Assembly: GCF_001625215.2 (NCBI RefSeq)
Contig: NC_030381.2
Span: forward strand, 1,761,131 to 1,825,130
Direction: 5' to 3'
DNA from: Daucus carota subsp. sativus
Lineage: Eukaryota; Streptophyta; Magnoliopsida; Apiales; Apiaceae
Length of the DNA stretch: 64,000 bases
The notes beneath the pieces were generated by a model. The model was not told the origin of the DNA and ran no database searches. It saw only the letters and a list, made by a program, of their open reading frames with translations. Of this stretch, positions 26,194-36,472 are shown in pieces (within the stretch, counting starts at the first letter, position 1; every line of letters starts with the position of its first letter). The translations under genes were made by a program, and so were the position numbers.

Positions 26194-29184
26194 ATGAACA
26201 ACCTTAAGCTTGGAGTTGATGTAGCTAGTGCCCACAACCTTCTGCCAAAAGATGGGCAAGGCTCATCCAATGCCTATGTGGAACTCTACTTTGATGGCCA
26301 AAGGCACCGCACAACCATCAAAGAGAAAGACCTGAGCCCAGTCTGGGATGAAAGCTTCTACTTTAACATCTCCGATCCATCCAACCTTCACAATCTAACT
26401 CTTGAAGCATACATTTACAATAATATCAAAATCGCCCAATCAAATTCTTTTCTTGGAAAGGTTTCCATCAACGGGACATCCTTTGTTCCCCACTCTGATG
26501 CTGTAGTCCTGCACTATCCTTTGGAAAAGCGTGGAATTTTCTCACGTGTGAGAGGAGAACTCGGTCTGAGGGTTTATATTACTGATGATGCATCCTTGAA
26601 GGCCTCTAAATCACAACATGCAGCTGAAGAGACTGAAATGCATTCCCACGCAGCTGAAGCTCAAGTATCTAGGGCATTTTCTAATATCAAATCTGAATCG
26701 AGGCACAGTTTCCATCATCTTCCAAATCCTAGTCATCACATGCAGCAGCAGCATTCCCCTTCTATGTCAGTTTATGAATCAACAAAATATGGGGTTGATA
26801 ATATGAAAGCTGAACCACAACCCCCAAAACTTGTCCGCATGTATTCTGCTGCATCAGTGCAACCAGTTGACTATGCACTTAAAGAGACGAGCCCATTTCT
26901 TGGAGGAGGACGAGTTGTAGGGGGGCGAATACTTCATACAGACAAGGCTGCTTGTACTTATGATCTTGTAGAAAAAATGCACTTTCTTTTTGTACGTGTT
27001 GTTAAGGCTCGTGAACTTCCTGCCATGGATATTACTGGAAGTCTTGATCCTTTTGTTGAGGTGAGAATAGGTAATTACAGAGGAGTCACAAAGCATATGG
27101 AGAAACAGCAGAACCCAATGTGGAATGTTGTTTTTGCATTCTCAAGGGAGCGAATGCAGGCATCGGTCCTGGAAGTTGTAGTTAAAGACAAAGATCTGCT
27201 GAAAGATGACTTTGTTGGCCTTGTAAGGTTTGACCTGAATGAAGTTCCTATGCGTGTTCCACCTGATAGTCCACTGGCTCCTGAATGGTACCGACTCCAG
27301 GATAAGAAAGGAGAGAAAATTAAGAGTGAACTGATGCTTGCAGTGTGGATTGGTACCCAAGCAGATGAAGCTTTTCCTGATGCTTGGCACTCTGATGCAG
27401 CAACGCCTATTGACAGCTCCGGAGCTGCCTCAACACTAATTCGGTCAAAGGTCTATCATGCACCGCGATTATGGTATGTTCGTGTGAATGTTGTTGAGGC
27501 CCAAGACTTGGTTCCAACAGAGAGAACTCGCTTCCCTGACGTATATGTAAAGGCACATATAGGGAGCCAGGTTTTCAAAACAAAGACAGTTCAAGCAAGG
27601 TCTCTGAATCCTCTTTGGAATGAGGATCTCATATTTGTTGCCGCAGAACCATTTGAAGATCATTTGGTCCTTACTGTTGAGGATCGTGTGGGTCCTGGAA
27701 AAGATGAGATTCTGGGGAGGGTAATCATCCCCTTAAGCATGGTGGAGAAGCGTGCTGATGATCGTCTCATCCATTCTCGTTGGTTTAATTTGGAGAAACC
27801 TGTCGCTATAGACGTGGATCAGCTAAAAAGAGAGAAGTTCTCTAGCAGGCTCCATCTTCGAGTCTGTCTAGATGGTGGTTACCATGTTCTTGATGAATCT
27901 ACACATTACAGCAGTGATCTTCGTCCGACAGCAAAACAACTTTGGAAGCCATCTATTGGGGTTCTGGAACTTGGTATTCTCAATGCAGTTGGACTCCACC
28001 CTATGAAAACAAGAGATGGCAGGGGCACATCAGACACATATTGTGTAGCCAAGTATGGTCATAAATGGGTTAGGACGCGCACAATTGTTGATAATTTGTG
28101 TCCAAAATACAATGAGCAGTACACTTGGGAGGTGTTTGATACTGCTACAGTTCTAACTATAGGTGTTTTTGACAATAGCCAGCTAGGGGAAAAAGGGGGC
28201 AAGGACCTGCAAATTGGAAAGGTACGAATTCGCCTTTCTACACTTGAAGCTGGCCGCGTTTACACACACTCTTATCCTCTACTTGTTCTTCACCCTACTG
28301 GTGTCAAGAAGATGGGGGAGGTGCATTTGGCAATAAGGTTTTCATGCACTTCTTTTGTAAACATGATGTACATATACTCTAAACCTCTGTTGCCGAAAAT
28401 GCACTATGCTAGGCCATTTAGCGTAATGCAGCTTGACATGCTGCGTCACCAGGCTGTGAACATAGTTGCAGCGCGCCTGGGACGTGCAGAGCCCCCTCTT
28501 AGGAAGGAGGTCGTGGAGTATATGTCTGATGTGGACTCACATTTGTGGAGCATGCGCCGCAGCAAGGCCAATTTCTTCCGTCTCATGTCAATTTTTTCGG
28601 GATTATTTGCTGTTGGAAAATGGTTTGGGGATATATGCATGTGGAAAAACCCCATCACAACAGTGCTTGTCCATGTCCTATATGTTATGCTTGTTTGCTT
28701 CCCAGAACTAATTTTGCCTACTTGTTTCCTTTACATGTTTCTGATTGGAATCTGGAACTTTCGATACCGGGCAAGATACCCTCCTCACATGAACACAAAG
28801 ATCTCACAGGCAGAGGCAGTGCACCCTGATGAACTTGATGAAGAATTCGACACATTCCCCACAAGTCGTAACCCTGAGATTGTCAGAATGAGGTATGATC
28901 GCCTGAGGAGTGTAGCTGGTAGAATTCAAACAGTGGTAGGTGATATTGCTACACAGGGTGAGCGTGTTCAATCATTGTTAAGCTGGAGGGACCCTCGCGC
29001 TACCTCCATCTATGTCACATTCTGCGTAGTAGCTGCTATAGTGCTGTATGTGACACCATTCCAGGTGATTGCTGCATTGGCAGGGGTATACATGATGAGG
29101 CATCCCAGATTCCGCTATCGTCTGCCTTCTGTGCCTGTCAATTTCTTCCGTCGACTTCCTGCAAGGACTGATAGTATGCTCTAA
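26194..29184 (+). CDS. Multiple C2 domain and transmembrane region protein (MCTP)
   Basis: One uninterrupted exon of 996 residues. MCTPs tether the endoplasmic reticulum to the plasma membrane, notably at plasmodesmata, through Ca2+/phospholipid-binding C2 domains. Four C2 domains are visible, starting near residues 4 (LGVDVASAHNLLPKDGQGSS), 257 (FVRVVKARELPAMDITGSLD), 424 (VRVNVVEAQDLVPTERTRFP) and 587 (LELGILNAVGLHPMKTRDGR). A His/Gln-rich linker (about 140-230) separates the first two. The C-terminal PRT_C region (about 840-996) has hydrophobic hairpins near 819-856 and 936-968 and ends NFFRRLPARTDSML, as in other plant MCTPs. The start MNNLKLGVDV matches four-C2 members (MCTP7/8/9/10 type). 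The third C2 has RTRFPD where the others have an acidic loop, so its Ca2+ binding may be weak. The gene looks intact. Confidence 0.92.
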   Translation: MNNLKLGVDVASAHNLLPKDGQGSSNAYVELYFDGQRHRTTIKEKDLSPVWDESFYFNISDPSNLHNLTLEAYIYNNIKIAQSNSFLGKVSINGTSFVPHSDAVVLHYPLEKRGIFSRVRGELGLRVYITDDASLKASKSQHAAEETEMHSHAAEAQVSRAFSNIKSESRHSFHHLPNPSHHMQQQHSPSMSVYESTKYGVDNMKAEPQPPKLVRMYSAASVQPVDYALKETSPFLGGGRVVGGRILHTDKAACTYDLVEKMHFLFVRVVKARELPAMDITGSLDPFVEVRIGNYRGVTKHMEKQQNPMWNVVFAFSRERMQASVLEVVVKDKDLLKDDFVGLVRFDLNEVPMRVPPDSPLAPEWYRLQDKKGEKIKSELMLAVWIGTQADEAFPDAWHSDAATPIDSSGAASTLIRSKVYHAPRLWYVRVNVVEAQDLVPTERTRFPDVYVKAHIGSQVFKTKTVQARSLNPLWNEDLIFVAAEPFEDHLVLTVEDRVGPGKDEILGRVIIPLSMVEKRADDRLIHSRWFNLEKPVAIDVDQLKREKFSSRLHLRVCLDGGYHVLDESTHYSSDLRPTAKQLWKPSIGVLELGILNAVGLHPMKTRDGRGTSDTYCVAKYGHKWVRTRTIVDNLCPKYNEQYTWEVFDTATVLTIGVFDNSQLGEKGGKDLQIGKVRIRLSTLEAGRVYTHSYPLLVLHPTGVKKMGEVHLAIRFSCTSFVNMMYIYSKPLLPKMHYARPFSVMQLDMLRHQAVNIVAARLGRAEPPLRKEVVEYMSDVDSHLWSMRRSKANFFRLMSIFSGLFAVGKWFGDICMWKNPITTVLVHVLYVMLVCFPELILPTCFLYMFLIGIWNFRYRARYPPHMNTKISQAEAVHPDELDEEFDTFPTSRNPEIVRMRYDRLRSVAGRIQTVVGDIATQGERVQSLLSWRDPRATSIYVTFCVVAAIVLYVTPFQVIAALAGVYMMRHPRFRYRLPSVPVNFFRRLPARTDSML

Positions 29185-30172
29185 CTTAACAAGAAATTGT
29201 TGCAGGCTCCAAGCATGCCAGTTATTGCAACTCAAGTCACGGTAATTAGTCTGTTACCCTGTTCGATTATCAAATGTTCCATGTATTCTTTCTCCATTGT
29301 GCTGAAGATTTTGTCTAATAATATATATCCAGTGTTCTTTTTCTAGACAGTAGCCGGAATCTTTGCTGTTTAGCAGCAGAAGAACATTTAATTACTAGAA
29401 TGTAAAACTTGTTGAACAGACGACCTCTTGGTCAGATAGTATCTCCCTCGTTCCGCTTACTAGAAGTAATTGCGACAATAAAACACACCTTGATCCTTGT
29501 AGTTCTGCTACAAATCTGCCAGTTCTGTGTAGTTTGAATTGGTGAGGCCATTGCATCAGATCAAACAAGTCAACAAAACTTAGCATTTAAATCTTATATC
29601 TAAAATAAAATTAATCTCGAGTATTATTCAAGTCTTGAACATACCATTGAGATGCAACATTAACAATCAACAGAACTTTGCCCTTGTATTTGCTTAGTTC
29701 TACTTCGTTACCTTTTGCATCCTGAAAATAATATACATCAAAATTATATAATTTATACGAAAACCGTTAAATCTCTTGAAATAGTTACTTTGTGCACGTA
29801 TTTTGAGGTGTAAAAAAAACATAATTCTACACATTATATTTGAAATTTTCTTTTTCTGAATAAAAATTTAACATCTTTATTTTTATTCAGAAAAAAATTC
29901 AAAAATAACATGTAGAAGTATGTTTTTTTTCATCTCAAAATACGTGCACAAAGTCAAAGCGATTATTGTTTTGAAATGGAGGGAGTATCGAATAAAATAT
30001 GTACCTTCACAGTGAAGGCATGGACGGACTGGACAATGTTGGATGAAAACTGAGAATTTTTTATTTTTAATGCTTTTGCATGAAGTTTATGTTTTGTTTT
30101 GAGTTAATGAGAAAAGAAAAACGGGCCACAGCCATATGTATACAGGTTTAGCCCAGATGCATGAGCTGTGAG
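29185..30172. other. MCTP 3' region and spacer
   Basis: The MCTP 3' UTR, then non-coding sequence containing the foldback at 29787-29954. No gene seen. Confidence 0.55.
29787..29954. repeat. Foldback (hairpin) MITE remnant, 168 bp
   Basis: ACTTTGTGCACGTATTTTGA at the left is matched by its inverse ending ACGTGCACAAAGT at the right. The inverted arms run nearly to the centre near 29875. The following GGAGGGAGTA near 29980 suggests a Stowaway-like origin. Confidence 0.7.
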
Positions 30173-31149
30173 TAGAGGTGGTCATTCGGGCCAAACTGAC
30201 CGAACCGCCTTTTCAACCGCCCGAAACCGTCTAAACACGGGCCGGTTCAAAACCCGACTGGACCGCTTAGGACAACGTGCCGAATACGGATCTGGGGTTG
30301 AGGACCGTGAACCGGACCGGCACGGCCCGCCAAACCATAAAGGTTCGGCACGGCACGGCCCGAACCGGGACCGGCCCACCAAACCGTGAATATGTACGAA
30401 CTACGCACTCTCTGTTTTGAATATTATTTATGTTTTAGTTTTTTGTTTATAGTTCAGTTATTCAGTTATTCAATTTCATTTTAGTTTGTAAAGTTGAGAC
30501 TAGTTTAATTAATTTCATTTTGATTTTGTTTTAAAGAATTAATTTCATTCCGTTTTTAATTTGTTTTAAAAATTAATTTCACTTTGTTTTGATTTTGTTT
30601 TAAAAATTAATTTAGTTTAATTTTGATTTTGTTATAAAACTTATAAAAATAATTTGTTTTTCGTTTTGATTTTGTCTTAAAAATTAATTTTGTCTACTAA
30701 CTAAATTTGTTCCGAATTATGTTCAAAATATTATTTATTTGTTTACAATTTATTAATAATTAAATTAAATAATAACATTAAACGAAAATAAACATTGACA
30801 TTAAATTAAAATCGGTTCAAAAACTAACACTTGTTATTGAAAAGGGAAAAAAAATAAAATAAAACAACACAAAGCATCCTAGTACGTCACTTCATTCCAG
30901 TTTCCAGCAAATCACTTCATTTCAGCAAGCAAACCGCGGTTGAACCGTTGGCCCGTCCAAAACCGTCAACCCGTGCAAACCCGTACAACCCACCTAACCC
31001 GTATTATACGGTTCCGGTTCCACACTTTCTCAATCCGACACGGCACGGCCCGCCTATATAGTCGTGCCGGTTACGGTTTCACCAGCGACGGTTCGGAAAC
31101 CGCATGAACCGGCCCGAACCGCCCCGGCCCGCCCGAATGGCCACCTCTA
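30173..31149. mobile_element. hAT-type non-autonomous element, 977 bp
   Basis: Terminal inverted repeats TAGAGGTGG(T/C)CATTCGGGC are flanked by a perfect 8-bp target duplication GCTGTGAG (30165-30172 and 31150-31157), diagnostic of the hAT superfamily. Both subterminal regions are GC-rich with many inverted copies of CGGCACGGCCCG and GAACCG, while the centre is AT-rich with repeated TTAATTTCATTTTG. There is no transposase. The GC content stands out sharply from its surroundings. Confidence 0.9.
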
Positions 31150-31157
31150 GCTGTGAG

Positions 31158-33621
31158 CCTGTGACGCATGCCGCAGACAACAAGGATGCGGATATGCTGA
31201 TTTTTAAGTGGGCGGTTGAGATGGTGCCACGTGTCCAACACTACTAGTTATTTAGATTTTTACCAAAAGGTGGTTTTTTGCGGGTGCCTATAACTTGACC
31301 GAACCGATTAAACCAACCCGATATTTTTAAACCGTACTTTAAATGGATTAAACATTTATATAAAGTTAATTAGATAGGTCGCATTAGGGTTTTGATAATT
31401 TTAACTTATTGACTTAAAATTTAAGATTTTTCTGATATTAATATGTTACTAAATTATGAATTATATTTAAAATAATGATATTTTATTTATGTGTAATATA
31501 ATTTAGAATTTTAGATTGTAGTGTATTATGAGGTGCATATGTGATGATGATCATTGTATAATTGCATATTAGATTAAGTTGCCCGTGATTTTGATTCTTT
31601 GACTCCTAAATTATTTGATCACTGTTCAACAAATAGAGATATATTTACACTAAATTCTATTTTATAATTAACGTGATCAATTCGATCAAATCGAACCAAC
31701 CCAACCGGACCTTAATAAAATTTATGATGGATTCGAATTTTATAAAACCGACATAATTGATTTGATTTACGAATTTGCTCGCAACCCGCCCAATCCGACA
31801 CGCGGACACCCCTACTTCACATCACCCCTACTTCACATCTTTGGAATACACTTGATTCTGTATAATAACAGCCAAAACTATTCCCTTCGTCCCATGTATT
31901 TCATAGAATTTTTTTTATTGTTAGACATGTATTTTATGTTATGTTTAAAGGGGTAGTAGGTTGGCTTAAGAAAAAGCTTATGCATACTGTTTATATAATG
32001 AATTTTATTAAATTATATTTTATATAATTATTAAAAAATGTGCTAATATAATTTTTTATATTGAAATCACATGCAATGAATTATAAATATAAAGATGAAA
32101 ATGTTACTAATTCAATTAGGATTTTAAAGAATTTTTTTATTTATGAAATCAGGGTGTATATAATTTGAATTTTAAAAAATATAACATAATCTTGGAGTTT
32201 TTAATTATGATTTTAAATTATGCTATAAAATCTGGTGGTATTCGATCATGATTTGGTATTTAGTTGAGATTATCTAAAATTTATTAAAATCTGGTGGTAT
32301 TCATATATTGATGATTTTTTTGGACTTTATAAATGATAGATTTTGTGGGATTAATAAGTGTATTTTAAAATTTTTAAAATCTCAACAAAATGCGTTGAAA
32401 CATCGTATTTAAATCTTAAAGACGCTGTATCAACTTCACTTTTTACCTACAATCCGCATAAAATGAAAATCAGGTACAATGCATTAAAATTTATAGATTA
32501 TATAATTTATTTAAATCTCAGTTGTATACAACCTTCTAACTATTCGTTTTATGGTTTAAATTCGTATTTCGTTGAAGTTTACATAAAGCGTGAGTTTGAT
32601 TTTTTTTTAAGTTTACATATATTTGTTATAATCATGATTATTCATCAGATTTGTTTTAAAACATACCATGCACATTATAAAACATATAAAGAGATGGATA
32701 AGAGTAAAAGTAAAAGACAAACATAATAAATGTATGAAATACTCTGATCACAATAACAGTCTGTCGTTTCCGTCAAATCGAAACAAATATTGATATGAAG
32801 CGGTTTAAAGATATGAGGGCTGAAAGGATGAATTTTCTGAATCAACTTCGTCAACCTAGGAATGAACTAACTAGGCAACAATACCGAGATATGACCAATT
32901 TAAGAATTACTCAACTTGATACCAACCTTTTAATTTTTTTATTAGATTTTATAATAAGGTTGAGGAATTATAATTTGCCGTAATATCTGTATGAAATATA
33001 AAAACTAGTATGCGTGAGAAATTAGGTATTTTTTTTCTAATTCAAAGGTTGTTTTTATGATTAATATTTAATATTTGGATTATTTTTTGATTTGTCAACA
33101 CGTTAATTTTTATTTTTTGTTTTGACACCAGATTTTGATTTATTATGTTGAGTACTGCACACTATACATTACTTAGTCTGTAAATTTTAATTGTTCGTGT
33201 ACCTCTGATTCATAACGAGTTTGTTGTATTTATGCGGTATGTAAGTTGATACTATAATATGAAACGGTAAATATATAAGTTAATACTACAATATCCAACG
33301 GTAAATATGTAACTTGATATTATATTAAAATGTATGAAAATAATAGTATAATTTATAATAATACTAAATAAATACATGAGACATTGTTATTATAAGTGAA
33401 AAATCACTTTAATTAATTACGTGTTTGTATATTATTTTTATTATTTGTAATTGGCCGAGTATAATAATTATTAATATAATATTCCTTTATTATGTTCAGT
33501 GAATTAGTTGGTTGTGTCTCATAACTATCAAAAATATATAAATTAAAATATAAATGATAGTTTGACTACTGAATTACAAACCTTGGATTAGACACATTAG
33601 TTTTTATATATCATTTGTAAC
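31158..33621. other. AT-rich spacer with a possible degenerate hAT MITE
   Basis: From about 31270 (GCGGGTGCCTATAACTTGAC) to 31812 (GACACGCGGACACCCCTA), ACCGAACCGATTAAACC-type motifs and their inverse suggest an old hAT-like MITE. The rest is AT-rich. Apparent frames near 32358-32983 are low-complexity and resemble no family. GAGATGGATAAGAGTAAAAG near 32692 resembles the tract near 4890. Confidence 0.45.
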
Positions 33622-35505
33622 TGATTAGTCCATATTTTTGCATATTTAAGTGCCTATTTTTTGTTTATTTTCGTAGTATTAATCGCTTATTTATTTTATT
33701 TCAGGAAATTGTAGATAAATAAAGAAAGAAGAGAAAATGCAAGAAAAAGAAAAAAAGGGTTGGCAAGTAAAGGACACATGGATGGCCACAATTCTCCCAA
33801 CACTCAAGGCACATGGATGGTCAAGATTGAGCCTCCCTACCCCTAAACCCTAATTCTTTAGTTATAAATACCCCTCTTCTTTTACTTGTAATCACCAACC
33901 TAGTAACCTAGCCACCTACTCTCCTTTTCTACCTAGTGATTTCTATAGTTAGTATCTTAGATAGATTTACATTTTGCTAGCCCCAATTTCCTTTCCAAGT
34001 TTGTACACACTTTTTAATTTCTATGCAAATCTCTTTTATCTTAATCTTGTATTGTCTTTTTAATATATGTTCTCCAAGATTGAATGACTCTTCTAAGTAC
34101 CACCACATGCTTTTAAGCTTTTGGGAAATGAAGAATCATTAAACTTGTGATTAGTGTAGATTTCTTACTTTTTAGATTTAAATTTTGGTAGAAACTTAAA
34201 CTCTAGCACAAAAATGATTTGTGAGGGGGTTAAAAATCTAGATTTAAAGAGCATCATATATTAGTGTTAACTCAAGATTTCGTTTGTTTTTATTATACAA
34301 AATCAGCAGCCACGGAATGATTTGCTCTGTTTCTAAACAACAACCCACCTCCCCTGTTTTCATTAGTTTTTTTTTAATAAATACGAAGTTGTGTGCATCC
34401 CACTGTTCTGATCTTCTTTTACACAAGTTAGGGTCGATTTAGCTAATTGTTTTTGCTGCTTTGTCTCTTGCTTCTCGAGTCATGGCCCTGTTTAGGTTCT
34501 GAATTTCCGAGTTGTGTTGAGTTGGTTATCACCGAGTCTGTCGCTTTCTTTCCTTCTTTTTCACTACTGCGTTTTTCTTGATGATTTCACCGAGTAGGAG
34601 TCGAGTCTGTGTTCACGAGTTTAAGCACCGAGTCAGCCCCGCAGTTGTTAAGTTACCGAGTTGACTCCTGTGTTTTCTGCTGTGCTTGAGTCTGTTCCTA
34701 GTTTATGTTTCTGCTCTTTTTCGTTTTTGAACTGAGTCACCGAGTCTGCCATGTCTGCTTCATTAGTTGGGTTTGGTTTATGTTGCTTAGAATCAGGTCT
34801 TTAGTGTGCTTTGTCTTTAATTTCGTTGCTGTGTTTTGTTGCTGCAGTATAGTCGAGTCATTGGTTCGTTCTGTTGTGAGTTTTGCTTGTTTCCGAGTCC
34901 ACTGTTTTAGCGAGTTTAAGGTGCTGGGTTTGTTTCAAATCGCCGAGTTCTTCTTTTCCTGCTGTTTGCTGTTGCCGAGTCACTTCCTCTGTATTTTGTT
35001 ACCACTTCGTCACTTTCCGATTAACCGAGTCTTTGTCGTAGTTTTCAGTTTTGAGTTTTGATGATTTACTGGGTTAGATGCGGCCACAGTTTTGTTCAAG
35101 TCTACGGCCTGAGTTTACAGAAGTGTGTTTAAGTAATAGTATAATAAGGGCCTGCATTTTTCCTTTTGGTTGTTGCTGAGTGCGATTGACTTTATATGTT
35201 TAACTAGTCAAATTATGCCTGGATTTGTACGCGTTATAACTTCACTGTTCTAAAATGAATCTTGGTTTATAAAAAGCTTGTGTGGATTTGCGGCTGGTTA
35301 CTTAGTTTAATTAATTTCTTTTTAGACTTACATTTTAGATTTCGTTAAAAGAAAAACCTCCCTCACAAATTTATTGTTCTAATTCGCCTAGATTTAAAGT
35401 AAAGGAATTTGCGGAAAATAATTTTAATCTCTGTGGACGAATCATAAATATTAAAACGGTGATCGTGCGCTTGCGATTTTATAAGGTATATTTTCTAGCA
35501 CATCA
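33622..35505 (+). repeat. 5' LTR (1884 bp)
   Basis: Runs from TGATTAGTCC to TAGCACATCA. A TATAAATA box near 33862, followed by leader-like C/T-rich sequence, marks a likely promoter. Between about 34475 and 35035 the motif CGAGT (often ACCGAGTC) recurs more than a dozen times. Confidence 0.93.
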
Positions 35506-35508
35506 AGT

Positions 35509-35532
35509 TTTTGGCGCCGCTGCCGGGGATTA
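35509..35532 (+). other. Primer-binding site
   Basis: TTGGCGCCGCTGCCGGGGA a few bases after the LTR resembles the tRNA-Asp-type primer site used by Athila elements (usual form GGCGCCGTTGCCGGGGA), with one difference. Confidence 0.75.
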
Positions 35533-36472
35533 AAATTTATTTTTCGCTCCTTTATTTTTAATCTTTCGGATTAGCTTGTTTTCTCACTATTTTTTGTTCT
35601 TTATTTCGAGGAGAAAGAGTCGGGATTCATGGAGTAAAGTGAACAAATTTTGCTCGGATTTGGAAGCTTGCTTTGGTATCTCGTATCTCTCCACTTTTTT
35701 CGTCTTTATTTAGAAAATCACAAACAAATTTGAAAATTGAAAAACACAAACAAATTAAAAATTTAAAATCCAAAAATAGTAGTTAGAATTAAATATGTGT
35801 TGCATCATGCATTTTTACACTTAGGGCACATCATTTAGATTTTAATTTTTGTTTTTAAATTTTCGTACCTTAAATTGTGGTGATCGCTGGAGGACCCTAA
35901 GGTGCGTTAATTTCTTCCTTTCTTTAGAGTAAATCACGTAGTGTAGAAGCATCCATATTTGTTTATAGCTTTAATTATCTCGTTGTGTGGTGCATCATTT
36001 TAAATAAATCTTAAGGGCAAAACCCAATCACAAGATAAGGGGAGGGATTTCATCACTCTTTCCTTGGCCCACAACAACTAATTTCAACATTTTGCATTTC
36101 CCTAGCCTTTTAATAAAATTGAATTAGACGTTAGCCCCTAGGTTTCGCGCTCAATTAGGAAGGTACCTAAAGAACGAGGTAATCTTTAATTATTCCGACT
36201 CTTCGGTGTCTAAGGCAAGCGAAAGCTTATCTGGCCGATTAAGGTTTGGTGTCTAAGCGCGGAGATTGGCCTCTTGGCAATGCCTGCTCCAAACTGGCCA
36301 AACCGGTCCGAATAATTTTGGATTTATCGAGTTTTTGGTGGTCCTTAACGTTAGGAGCAAGGTCTAGTTCATTTTTTTTAGGGAACCCTAGATTTAGGTT
36401 TTTCTTTCTCTTTTACACCCTTTCTTTTGTGTGTTTTAATTTTTGCACTTATTTGCTACATGTTTATCGTTT

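Noticed and set aside
31270-31812. Possible second hAT element (GGGTGCC ... GGACACCCC)
   Set aside because: Terminal motifs and ACCGAACCG-type repeats are suggestive, but no target duplication or clear TIR alignment was found. It is mentioned only as spacer content.
32358-32983. Open frames of 122 and 62 codons in AT-rich spacer
   Set aside because: Low-complexity hydrophobic and Lys/Ser-rich translations with no family resemblance, splice context or promoter. They are probably chance frames or a decayed repeat.
34705-35061. 118-codon hydrophobic frame inside both LTRs
   Set aside because: It lies in the LTR, and its Cys/Phe/Val-rich translation comes from T-rich DNA with repeated CGAGT motifs. 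It is identical in both LTRs because they are copies.
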